From an uncultured delta proteobacterium (GTDB taxonomy: Bacteria > Desulfobacterota > Desulfovibrionia > Desulfovibrionales > Desulfovibrionaceae): a DNA stretch of 64,000 nt. Both the position numbers and the translations under genes were made by a program. The stretch lies in contig LT599018.1 of assembly GCA_900079685.1 (NCBI GenBank), positions 1,634,970 to 1,698,969 of the forward strand. Direction: 5' to 3'. Each line of letters begins with the position of its first letter. Positions within the stretch are counted from its first letter, which is position 1. The notes beneath the pieces were generated by a model. The model had not been told where the DNA came from. It did not search any database and saw nothing but the letters and a program-made list of their open reading frames with translations. Below, piece by piece: positions 16,820-24,688 of this stretch.

Positions 16820-18571
16820 TCACACCTTTACGCCCCCTCCATCCAATTCCACCGGGCAGTTGCCGTCCGCGCAACGTTCCACGTCTTCCAGGACGAGTTT
16901 GGTGAGGCCGTCGGCGATTTCCGCCTCCTCAAAGGCGATGCCCGAGGCCCCGGCCTTGCGCAGGAGCGGTTCCTCCGCCAGGAACCGGGCCCGGACCAGG
17001 ATCCGGACATCCGGGTTGCACGCTCGCGCCATGGCGGCGGCGGAGACGGTGGTGTCGCTGTCCGGCACGGTGATGACGCAGTAAGCCGCCCGTTCGATAC
17101 CGGCGGCGTGCAGCACCTCGCGCTTGGCGGCGTCGCCGTAGATCACCCAGCGGTTCTTTTTGGCAAGGGCGTTAACCGTGTCCACGTTGGTGTCGATGAC
17201 CACGGGGTCCAGCCCGTTTTCCCGCAAGGCTTTCGCGACCATGCGGCCCGTGGGGCCGTACCCCACCACGATGGCGAACTTCGCGCCGGAATCCGGCACC
17301 TCCCCGTTCGGCACGGCGGGCTTCATGGCCTTGTCGTTGGCGCGCCGGTTCATGACGGCCCACAGCTTCGGGCAGCGGCGCCGCACCCACTCTTCCATCC
17401 GGGGAACGGCGCGGAACAGGCCGGGGTTGAGGGATATGGAAACCAGGGCGCAGACCACGAGCACCGTGTAGACTTCCTGGGGGATGATCTTCAGATCAAA
17501 GGCGGCCGCCGCCAGGATGAAGGAAAATTCCCCCACCTGGGCCAGCCCCACGGCCACGGTGAAAGCCGTGCGCGCGGAATAGCCGAGGACGGTGATGATG
17601 AGGGCCGCTGTCAGCGGCTTCACCACAATGACGATGACCATGCAGGAGAACACGAGCAGCGGCTCGCGGATCAGAAACACGGGGTCGAACAGCATGCCCA
17701 CGGAAAGAAAGAACAGCACGGCGAACGCGTCGCGCAGGGGCAGAATTTCCGCGCCCGCCGCGTGGCTGAGTTTGGTTTTGCCGATGACCATCCCGCCGAG
17801 AAACGCGCCGAGCGCCATGGAGGCCTGGAAAAACACCGCCGCGCCCATGGCCGTGGCAAAAGCCGCCACCAGAACGGTCAGAATGAACAGCTCCTGCGAG
17901 CGGGTGCGGGCGATGCGGGAGAGGAGCCAGGGCACCACGCGGCCCCCTACCACCAGCACCGCCACCCAGAGCGCGACCAGGCGGACAAGGGCCATGCCGA
18001 GCGCCCGGGCCATGTCCCAGGCCGTGACCGAGCCGGAAGCGCCGGGCGCCATGATGACGGCAAGGCTGGGCAGGAGCACGAGGGCGAGCACCGTCACGAT
18101 ATCTTCCACGACCAGCCAGCCGACGGCCACGTGGCCGTGGACGGTATCCACCACACCCGCGTCCGTCAGCACGCGCAGCAGCACCACGGTGCTTGCCACC
18201 GCGAGCCCCAGCCCCATGATGGCGCCCGCGCCGAGCGGCATGCCGAAAGCCGCCCCCACCAGGACGCCGAAGGCCGTGGCCGCGGTTATCTGGGCGACGG
18301 CCCCCGGCAGCGCCACCCCTTTGACCGCGAACAGGTCGTCCATGTTGAAATGCAGGCCCACGCCGAACATGAGCAGAATGACCCCGGCCTCGGCAAGCTG
18401 CCCGGCGAGTTCCGCATCCGCCACAAACCCCGGGGTATGCGGGCCGATAATAATACCCGCGACGAGGTAGCCCACAATGGGCGACAGTCTGCATTTATGG
18501 GCGATATACCCGAACGCGAGCGCCAGGGTGAACCCGGCGGCAAGTATTTCCAAAAGCGAGTAGTCGTGCAT
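16820..18571 (-). CDS. CPA2-family cation/proton antiporter with TrkA-N domain (YbaL/KefB type)
   Basis: A 583-residue protein. Residues 1-385 form about 12 membrane helices of a Na+/H+ exchanger fold (VGYLVAGIIIGPHTPG, LLMFGVGLHF, QASMALGAFLGGMVIG). Residues about 425-560 are a cytoplasmic Rossmann TrkA-N domain (IVVGYGPTGRMVAKALRENGLDPVVID) that senses nucleotides or redox state and gates the antiporter. The C-terminus ends shortly after. It probably exchanges K+ or Na+ for protons under stress. The ATG at 18571 has GAGGC upstream. The gene stands alone. Confidence 0.88.
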   Translation of the reverse strand: MHDYSLLEILAAGFTLALAFGYIAHKCRLSPIVGYLVAGIIIGPHTPGFVADAELAGQLAEAGVILLMFGVGLHFNMDDLFAVKGVALPGAVAQITAATAFGVLVGAAFGMPLGAGAIMGLGLAVASTVVLLRVLTDAGVVDTVHGHVAVGWLVVEDIVTVLALVLLPSLAVIMAPGASGSVTAWDMARALGMALVRLVALWVAVLVVGGRVVPWLLSRIARTRSQELFILTVLVAAFATAMGAAVFFQASMALGAFLGGMVIGKTKLSHAAGAEILPLRDAFAVLFFLSVGMLFDPVFLIREPLLVFSCMVIVIVVKPLTAALIITVLGYSARTAFTVAVGLAQVGEFSFILAAAAFDLKIIPQEVYTVLVVCALVSISLNPGLFRAVPRMEEWVRRRCPKLWAVMNRRANDKAMKPAVPNGEVPDSGAKFAIVVGYGPTGRMVAKALRENGLDPVVIDTNVDTVNALAKKNRWVIYGDAAKREVLHAAGIERAAYCVITVPDSDTTVSAAAMARACNPDVRILVRARFLAEEPLLRKAGASGIAFEEAEIADGLTKLVLEDVERCADGNCPVELDGGGVKV

Positions 18572-18748
18572 GGCAGCCTCGATTGCTTGGCGTCACAAGG
18601 AAAAGTTGCACGACCCTACACCGTTTTTCCGGCGGCATGCAATTATCTATCCTCAAGCAGCCAAACAAATCGGGGACGGCATGCGCACCGGAGTACCGCC
18701 GCCCTCTCCTGTCCCGGCACCATCAAAGGAACGCCCCCTGAACAAACA

Positions 18749-18772
18749 AAACCCCGGGGTCACCCGGGGTTT
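18749..18772 (-). terminator. rho-independent terminator after the tctC-like gene
   Basis: A 10-bp stem (18749-18758 with 18763-18772) is followed on the minus strand by TGTTTGTT. Confidence 0.7.
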
Positions 18773-18825
18773 CGTCCTGTGGCCCGGAACAGTAAAACGG
18801 TCCCGGTGTTACACGTCAAGAGGCG

Positions 18826-19779
18826 TTATTTCAGGTCGTCAAGAACGGCCTTGTACTCGACCATCAGCTTGTCCACCAATTTGGCCGAAGCCGCGGGGTC
18901 GAGGTTCTCAAGCAGGAAGCCCATATCCGCCATTTTCTTGGCGAATTCAGGGTCGGCGTTGGTCTTGGCGCACGCGTCGTACAAAATATTAATGATTTCC
19001 TTGGGGGTGCCGGGGGGCACGGCCAGGCCGCGATAGGCGCCTTCCACCAGGTCATAGCCCAGCTCCTTGAAGGTCGGCACGTCCGGCAGCACCGGGAAGC
19101 GCTTTTCCGTGGCCACGGCCAGGGCGCGCAGGTCGTTTTTATACTGCATGGCCATGGTGGTGTAGGTCATCAGGCCCGTGACGTGGCCGCCCAGGAAAGC
19201 GGGCATGGCATCGCCCGTGCCGGTGAAGGGCACGTAGGAAATCTTGACGTCCGCCAGTTTGTTCAGCCGCACCACGCCGAGATGGTTGGCAGTGGAACTG
19301 CCGCTGCCGCCCAGGGTCAGGGCGCCGGGCTTGGCTTTGGCGGCATCGATGAAGTCCTTCAAAGTCTTGTAGGGGCTGTCTTTGGGCACGGCCAGAATGT
19401 TGGGCGTGTTCATGAAGATCATGACCGGTTCAATTTCTTTGGTCTGATAGCCGGAAGTTTTACGCTGCAAGGGCTGCAGGATGATGTGCGGCAGGTTGAA
19501 GCCCGCGGTGCTGTAGCCGTCGGGTTTGGAGCGGAGCAGGTCGTTCCAGCCCACGGAACCGCCGCCGCCGGTCTTGTAGCTGATAAGCACGGACTGCCCC
19601 AGCGCTTTCTCAAGCAAGGGCTGCTGGGCGCGGGCGAAAATGTCGGATTCTCCGCCCGGATTGAAGGGAATGAGATAGTTTATCGGTTTTTCAGGAAATT
19701 TTGCAGCAGTGGCCGTTCCAAAGGAAAAAAGACACAGTGACAGGGCGCAGAGGACGGTGATGACGCGTTTTACACTCAC
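18826..19779 (-). CDS. tctC: tripartite tricarboxylate transporter binding protein (TctC/Bug family)
   Basis: A 317-residue periplasmic binding protein with a signal peptide (residues 1-26, ending GTATAA). PEKPINYLIPFNPGGESD, YKTGGGGSVGWN and the GSGSSTANHLGVV segment are Bug/TctC signatures for carboxylate ligands. The start is a GTG at 19779, six bases after AAGGAG. It is transcribed away from the GntR regulator and the tctAB-containing operon, and presumably delivers substrate to TctA/TctB. Ligand identity is unknown; Bug proteins bind citrate, tartrate-like acids, aromatic acids and more. Confidence 0.88.
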   Translation of the reverse strand: MSVKRVITVLCALSLCLFSFGTATAAKFPEKPINYLIPFNPGGESDIFARAQQPLLEKALGQSVLISYKTGGGGSVGWNDLLRSKPDGYSTAGFNLPHIILQPLQRKTSGYQTKEIEPVMIFMNTPNILAVPKDSPYKTLKDFIDAAKAKPGALTLGGSGSSTANHLGVVRLNKLADVKISYVPFTGTGDAMPAFLGGHVTGLMTYTTMAMQYKNDLRALAVATEKRFPVLPDVPTFKELGYDLVEGAYRGLAVPPGTPKEIINILYDACAKTNADPEFAKKMADMGFLLENLDPAASAKLVDKLMVEYKAVLDDLK

Positions 19780-19957
19780 AGCTATCTCCTTGGTAAAATG
19801 TGCGGTTCGCGCAACGGCAGCCGTTTTTTATATAGCAAAATACATTGCGCACCGATATTCCATACCACCATATCCATGTGACCACAAGGCGGCCGTAACT
19901 AGCATTTTGAAAACGGTTTTCCTGTTTTCCTTGCTTGATTATACGGAATGTGGTAAG

Positions 19958-19968
19958 TGGTCCTACCA
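19958..19968. promoter_or_regulatory. candidate FadR/GntR operator
   Basis: TGGTCCTACCA is a perfect palindrome of the TGGT-N3-ACCA type bound by FadR-subfamily GntR regulators. It lies 31 bases before the regulator start, so autoregulation and control of the downstream operon are likely. Confidence 0.6.
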
Positions 19969-19999
19969 CCTGTTTATTACCCTGAGCCGGCGGCACGGT

Positions 20000-20695
20000 A
20001 TGCACCCTTTACAGCAGATCAAAAAAATCATCGTCCACGACGCCATCATCGAAAGCGTCATGGAATATATCAAGGCCAACAATCTGGCTCTGGGAGACCG
20101 TATTCCCTCCGAGCGGTTTCTGGCCGAAGCCCTCAAGGTCAGCCGCGGGTCCGTGCGCGAAGCCATGAAAGCCCTTGAATCTTCGGGCGTTCTCGAAATC
20201 AGGCACGGCGGCGGGGCGTACCTGCGTTCTCTTTCGTCCGCCGTCTATTACCAGTACACCAGCGACCACAGAGAAAACCTGGAACTGTTGCAAAACCTTA
20301 TCCAGGCCCGTCAGGCTATTGAAGAATGGGCCATGGCGGAGGCTGCCCGCTTCATCACGCCCGCTCAAATCAAAGACCTGTACGCGCTGGAAAAAAAACA
20401 GACGAAAGCCGCGCAGCCCAACATGGACCTTGAAATCGCGGTCACCCGTCTGTTCGGCAACCCCGTGTTGCTGGAAATGCATGAAAAAATCGAGCAGCTC
20501 TGGAAGCAGAGCTATACGCGCCTGGGCATGGCGGCTTTTTCGCCCAGGGAGCGCCGCGAGCACCACCTGGCCATCATCAAAGGCCTGGAGAGCGGCGACG
20601 CCGCCGAGGCCCGCGCCGCCATCGGCCTGCACAACCGGTCCCTTGAAAAACATATTGCCGCGGCCATAGCCAAACTGGATGCGGTGAAGGAGTGA
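20000..20695 (+). CDS. GntR-family regulator, FadR/FCD subfamily
   Basis: A 231-residue repressor-type protein. The N-terminal winged helix covers residues 1-75 (LALGDRIPSERFLAEALKVSRGSVREAMKALESSGVLE, split over helix-turn-helix and wing). The C-terminal FCD domain has the histidine-bearing HHLAIIKGLESGD and AIGLHNRSL, likely metal/ligand-binding positions. It should respond to a carboxylate intermediate of the cluster. The ATG at 20000 is chosen because it starts the first GntR helix; the ribosome-binding site is weak. The stop codon lies 2 bases before the next gene's ATG. Confidence 0.87.
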   Translation: MHPLQQIKKIIVHDAIIESVMEYIKANNLALGDRIPSERFLAEALKVSRGSVREAMKALESSGVLEIRHGGGAYLRSLSSAVYYQYTSDHRENLELLQNLIQARQAIEEWAMAEAARFITPAQIKDLYALEKKQTKAAQPNMDLEIAVTRLFGNPVLLEMHEKIEQLWKQSYTRLGMAAFSPRERREHHLAIIKGLESGDAAEARAAIGLHNRSLEKHIAAAIAKLDAVKE

Positions 20696-20697
20696 GC

Positions 20698-21951
20698 ATG
20701 CACGCAGTGGAAAAAGTCCTGGCCTTTCACGCCGGGAAGGCGTCCGTCAGCACGGGGGAAATCGTCAACTGCGCCGTGGACGTCGCGGGGATCAACGATC
20801 TGTACCTGCAGACCGTCCGGTCCTTTTTCGAGGTCGGCGGCAAAAAGGTGGCCGTTCCGGAAAATGTGTTCATTTTCATGGACCATTACGCGCCCGCGTC
20901 CAGCATCATGCAGGCGGACAACCAGAAGCAGTTCCGGGAGTTCGCCCGCGAGCAGGGCATCGACGGGGTCATGGACATCGACCAGGGCGTCTGCCACCAG
21001 GTGGTCATTGACCATGGTCTTTCCCGGCCCGGCAAACTGGTGGTCATCACCGATTCGCACACCACCATACACGGCGCCCTGGGAGCCTTCGGCACCGGGG
21101 TGGGCGCGACGGACATGGCCACCATATTGCTGACGGGCAAGTTGTGGTTCCGCGTGCCGGAAGTTATCCGCATCAATCTTGAAGGAAAACTCCGCCCCGG
21201 CGTTTTCGCCAAGGACGTCATTTTGCACGTCATCGGCAAACTGAAGGCCGATTACGGCGTCTACCGGGCGGTGGAATTCACGGGGCCGGCCCTCGCCTCC
21301 ATCCCCATGTCCGAACGGTTCACGCTCTGCAACATGACCACGGAAATGGGCGCTAAAACGGCCTGGATCCAGCCCGACGCCGTCACCTTTGATTTTTTGA
21401 AAGCCAAGGGCGTCAGCGAATACACGGTGTACGACACAGACAAGGGCTTCGCCTATTTCGCCGAGCACAACTTCGACCTTTCCGGCCTGGAACCGCAGCT
21501 TGCCGCCCCGCACAGCGTGGACAACGTGGGTTCCATCTCGCAGTTCGCCGGCAAGCCCGTGCAGCAGGCCTATCTCGGCACCTGTACCGGCGGGCGGCTG
21601 GAAGATTTGACCGTGGCCGCCAGGATACTGGCCGGCAAACACATTGCCAAAGACACCCGCTTCATCGTGGTGCCCGCTTCCAAAAAAGTGCTGCTGGACG
21701 CCATGAAAACGGGCGTCATGCAGACCCTGGTGGAAGCCGGGGCCACCTTTGTCACCCCCGGCTGCGCCGCCTGCCTCGGCGTGCATGAAGGCATGCTGGC
21801 CTCGGGTGAGACCTGCATTTCCGCTTCCAGCCGGAACTTCCCCGGACGCATGGGCAGCGGCAAGGCGGAAATCTTTCTGGGTTCTCCGGCGAGCGTTGCC
21901 GCCGCGGCCCTGACGGGCAAACTTACCGACCCAGCGCCGTATCTGGCATAG
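20698..21951 (+). CDS. aconitase-family hydro-lyase large subunit (LeuC/DmdA/HacA-like)
   Basis: A 417-residue [4Fe-4S] hydro-lyase large subunit. Cluster cysteines are visible in LGTCTGGRLEDL and PGCAACLGVHEG. ITDSHTTIHGALGAFGTGVGATDMA is the family signature. With the small subunit that follows it isomerises or dehydrates a 2- or 3-hydroxy di/tricarboxylate. Its context with Tct transport and a racemase, not leucine genes, argues against isopropylmalate and for a catabolic substrate such as a dimethylmalate- or homocitrate-like acid. The ATG at 20698 follows AAGGAG. Confidence 0.88.
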   Translation: MHAVEKVLAFHAGKASVSTGEIVNCAVDVAGINDLYLQTVRSFFEVGGKKVAVPENVFIFMDHYAPASSIMQADNQKQFREFAREQGIDGVMDIDQGVCHQVVIDHGLSRPGKLVVITDSHTTIHGALGAFGTGVGATDMATILLTGKLWFRVPEVIRINLEGKLRPGVFAKDVILHVIGKLKADYGVYRAVEFTGPALASIPMSERFTLCNMTTEMGAKTAWIQPDAVTFDFLKAKGVSEYTVYDTDKGFAYFAEHNFDLSGLEPQLAAPHSVDNVGSISQFAGKPVQQAYLGTCTGGRLEDLTVAARILAGKHIAKDTRFIVVPASKKVLLDAMKTGVMQTLVEAGATFVTPGCAACLGVHEGMLASGETCISASSRNFPGRMGSGKAEIFLGSPASVAAAALTGKLTDPAPYLA

Positions 21952-21961
21952 GAGAAATGCG

Positions 21962-22468
21962 ATGAAAAAACAGTTACGCGGCAAAGCGTTCATTTTCGGC
22001 AAGAATATCGACACGGACCAGATTTATCCCGGCCGCTACCTTGACCTGACGGATGCGCCGGACGTTGCGAAACATGCCATGGAAGGCGCGTCCGACCCGA
22101 ACTTCGCCAGGGATTTCACAGCCGGGGACATCCTTGTGGCGGGCACGAACTTCGGCTGCGGCTCTTCCCGCGAGCATGCGGTTATCACCCTGGTCGCCGC
22201 CGGGGTCTCGGCGGTGCTGGCCGAATCCTTTGCCCGCATCTTTTACCGCAACGGCATCAACCTGGGGCTGCCGCTGCTGGTCTGCCCCGGCATTGACGGC
22301 CGGGTGGCGCGCGGGGACGAACTCGAAATCGACCTGGACGCGTCCCTTGTGCGCAACAAGACCAAAAACGAGACCTATCCGCTGGAACCGGTTTCCGACT
22401 ACGCCATGCACATTCTGGCCAGCGGCGGCATAAAGCCCCTGCTGCGAGCCGAATACGCCGGCAAGTGA
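21962..22468 (+). CDS. aconitase-family hydro-lyase small subunit (LeuD/DmdB-like)
   Basis: A 168-residue swivel-domain subunit. The signature NFGCGSSREHA is at about residues 61-71, and FGKNIDTDQIYPGRYL lies at the N-terminus. It completes the active site of the large subunit. The genes are 10 bases apart, with AGGAGAAA before the ATG. Length is standard for stand-alone LeuD-type subunits of the archaeal-like DmdB/HacB branch. A structured 181-base gap separates it from tctA. Confidence 0.88.
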   Translation: MKKQLRGKAFIFGKNIDTDQIYPGRYLDLTDAPDVAKHAMEGASDPNFARDFTAGDILVAGTNFGCGSSREHAVITLVAAGVSAVLAESFARIFYRNGINLGLPLLVCPGIDGRVARGDELEIDLDASLVRNKTKNETYPLEPVSDYAMHILASGGIKPLLRAEYAGK

Positions 22469-22481
22469 CGCCTTTTGCTTT

Positions 22482-22602
22482 AGAGCATTTTTACATTGAA
22501 ATTACTCTTTCAGGTAAAATGCTCTGGCCTTGCAAAACGGAGTGCAGCAAGGCCCGCGAGATTTCCGTAGGCGGGCTTTGCCCGCCGTTAAGCGGAAATC
22601 TC
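22482..22602 (+). repeat. structured intergenic element with two inverted repeats
   Basis: First hairpin: AGAGCATTTT (22482-22491) with AAAATGCTCT (22516-22525). Second: GAGATTTCCG (22558-22567) with CGGAAATCTC (22593-22602), which encloses a nested GGCGGGC-TTT-GCCCGCC stem (22570-22586). It lies inside an apparent operon between leuD-like and tctA genes. It could be an mRNA processing/stability element or a REP-like dispersed repeat. Confidence 0.6.
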
Positions 22603-22649
22603 AAGCGCAATATGCTGTGAGGTGCAATTTTTAGCCAAGGGGTATACAG

Positions 22650-24203
22650 ATGGATGTTTTGTTATCAGCGGCAGGAGAAGTCTTAACGTTACAGAACATG
22701 CTGTTCATGTCCATCGCCATGGTTCTGGGCATGCTTGCCGGCGCGCTGCCGGGTTTTTCCGCCACCATGGCCGTCGCCCTGATGGTGCCCTTCACCTTCA
22801 CCATGACGCCGGTCTCCGGCCTGGTGACCATCGGCGCTCTTTACTGCGCCAGCATTTTCGGCGGTTCCTTCTCGGCGATCCTCTTGAACACGCCGGGCAC
22901 GCCGTCCTCCATCGGCACGACCTTCGACGGCTACCCCATGGCGCGGCAGGGACGCGGCCTGGAAGCCCTGTATACGGCCACCTTCGCCTCCTGCGTGGGC
23001 GGGATTCTCGGCACGATCATGCTGATAGCCTTTGCCCTGCCGCTGGCCAGGGTGGCCCTGCGCTTCGGGCCGCCGGAATTCTTCTGGGTCGCCATTTTCG
23101 GCCTGACCATCATTTCCAGCCTGTCGGAAGAATCGCTCCTCAAGGGCATTGCCGGGGGCTTCCTGGGTTTGATGATTAGCATGATCGGCATCGCGCCCGT
23201 GGGCGGTGATGTGCGCTTCGACCTGGGCATACCCGATTTCCAGGGGGGGGTGGAACTTATCTCCGTGTTGATCGGCTTCTTCTGCATTCCGGAAATCCTG
23301 CGGATGGCCTTTGCGCCGGATATGGATTACGAGGTGACGGTCGATAAAGCGGACCGCGCCACGGTCAAGGACAACCCGCTCAAAGCCGCCTGGCATAACG
23401 TTATGGCCGTCAAGCACTGGGGGAACGTCTTGCGTTCGTCCATCATCGGGGGCTTTGTCGGCATCCTGCCCGGCGCGGGCGGCAACATAGCCAACCTGGT
23501 GGCCTACAACGAAACTAAACGGGTGGCCAAGGACCCGGAAACCTTTGGCAAGGGCAACCCCCAGGGCGTGGTGGCAACCGAATCATCCAACAACGCCGTG
23601 GTCGAAGGAGCCATGGTGCCGTTGCTGGCGCTCGGCGTGCCCGGCTCCCCTCCGGCGGCCATCATTTACGGAGCGCTGCTGCTGCAAGGCCTGGCGCCGG
23701 GGCCGGAACTGTTCACCACCCGAGGCGACATCACCTACGCTTTCCTCTTTTCCTTCTTCGTCGCCAACGTCATGCTGGTCATTTTCGGCATTCCCGCGGC
23801 CAAATGGACTTACAAAACCGTGGTCAGCATTCCTACCAGAGTACTGGTGCCCACCATCCTGCTCCTGACCATCGTGGGTTCCTACGCCATCCGCAGCAAC
23901 GAACTCGACGTTATTGTCATGGTCATCTGCGGCATTCTGGGCTATATTCTGCGCGAACTGGAGTTCAACGGCGCCCCCATCGTGCTGGGCCTGATTCTGG
24001 GGCCCATCGCCGAAAAAGGTTACGTACAGGGGCTTATTATGGGCAACGCCATATCCCCCGACATGCCCTGGCTGATCTTCTTCACCCGGAATTTGTGCCT
24101 CGTCCTGTTAGCCCTCTCGGTGCTTTCCGCCTGCTGGCCCCTGTTCCGCATGGTGCATGAAAAAAGAAAGGCCGCCAAGGCGGCGCAAGGAGGCGCGGCA
24201 TGA
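22650..24203 (+). CDS. tctA: tripartite tricarboxylate transporter permease, large subunit
   Basis: A 517-residue membrane protein with about 12 helices. GALPGFSATMAVALMVPFTF, NTPGTPSSIGTTFDGYPMA and the second-half repeat GILPGAGGNIANLVAY followed by GVPGSPPAAIIYGALLLQGLAPG are TctA signatures. With TctB and a TctC-type binding protein it imports carboxylates using a cation gradient. The ATG at 22650 is preceded by AAGGGG. The stop overlaps tctB by 4 bases (ATGA). Confidence 0.93.
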   Translation: MDVLLSAAGEVLTLQNMLFMSIAMVLGMLAGALPGFSATMAVALMVPFTFTMTPVSGLVTIGALYCASIFGGSFSAILLNTPGTPSSIGTTFDGYPMARQGRGLEALYTATFASCVGGILGTIMLIAFALPLARVALRFGPPEFFWVAIFGLTIISSLSEESLLKGIAGGFLGLMISMIGIAPVGGDVRFDLGIPDFQGGVELISVLIGFFCIPEILRMAFAPDMDYEVTVDKADRATVKDNPLKAAWHNVMAVKHWGNVLRSSIIGGFVGILPGAGGNIANLVAYNETKRVAKDPETFGKGNPQGVVATESSNNAVVEGAMVPLLALGVPGSPPAAIIYGALLLQGLAPGPELFTTRGDITYAFLFSFFVANVMLVIFGIPAAKWTYKTVVSIPTRVLVPTILLLTIVGSYAIRSNELDVIVMVICGILGYILRELEFNGAPIVLGLILGPIAEKGYVQGLIMGNAISPDMPWLIFFTRNLCLVLLALSVLSACWPLFRMVHEKRKAAKAAQGGAA

Positions 24204-24676
24204 GCACACCCACCCCTTCCCCCAAAAAACTGAACACGGACCTTTTCGGCGGCTTCATTCTGCTGGGCATGGCCGCATTCTTCCACTTCCAGATGGACCC
24301 GGATTTCTCGCCCCTGGCGGCCTATTTCCCCGAACACCTCATCATCGGCCTGGTTGTCCTGGGCGTGGCGCTGCTTATCAAAGCCTATGTGCGGCCCGTG
24401 TACATGGACAGCTTTGTCCACAAACTGAACGCCCCCGTTGTCTTCACCATCATTGTGGCGCTGGCCTGGGCGGTTCTGATGATATGGATAGGCTTCATCA
24501 TTACCAGCCTGGCGGCGATTTTCCTGATTCTGTGGCGGCTTGAGCCCAAAGCCGGGCGCACGCCGAAACGCCTCGCGATGTTCGCGGCCATCGCCGCCAT
24601 CGAAGTGGGCGTCATCCATGTCGTTTTCGTCATACTGCTGCAAGTAACCATGCCCGTCGGGCGCCTCTGGGGATAA
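24200..24676 (+). CDS. tctB: tripartite tricarboxylate transporter permease, small subunit
   Basis: A 158-residue protein with four hydrophobic segments, typical of the poorly conserved TctB family. DLFGGFILLGMAAFFHFQ and a PKAGRTPKRLAMFAAIAAIEVG stretch near the end fit the family pattern. AAGGAGG precedes the start, which overlaps the end of tctA by 4 bases. The racemase-like gene follows after 12 bases. Confidence 0.88.
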   Translation: MSTPTPSPKKLNTDLFGGFILLGMAAFFHFQMDPDFSPLAAYFPEHLIIGLVVLGVALLIKAYVRPVYMDSFVHKLNAPVVFTIIVALAWAVLMIWIGFIITSLAAIFLILWRLEPKAGRTPKRLAMFAAIAAIEVGVIHVVFVILLQVTMPVGRLWG

Positions 24677-24688
24677 AGGAGACCATTT

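Noticed and set aside
20698-22468. leuCD of leucine biosynthesis
   Set aside because: No leuA or leuB nearby; flanked by a GntR regulator, tricarboxylate transport genes and a racemase.
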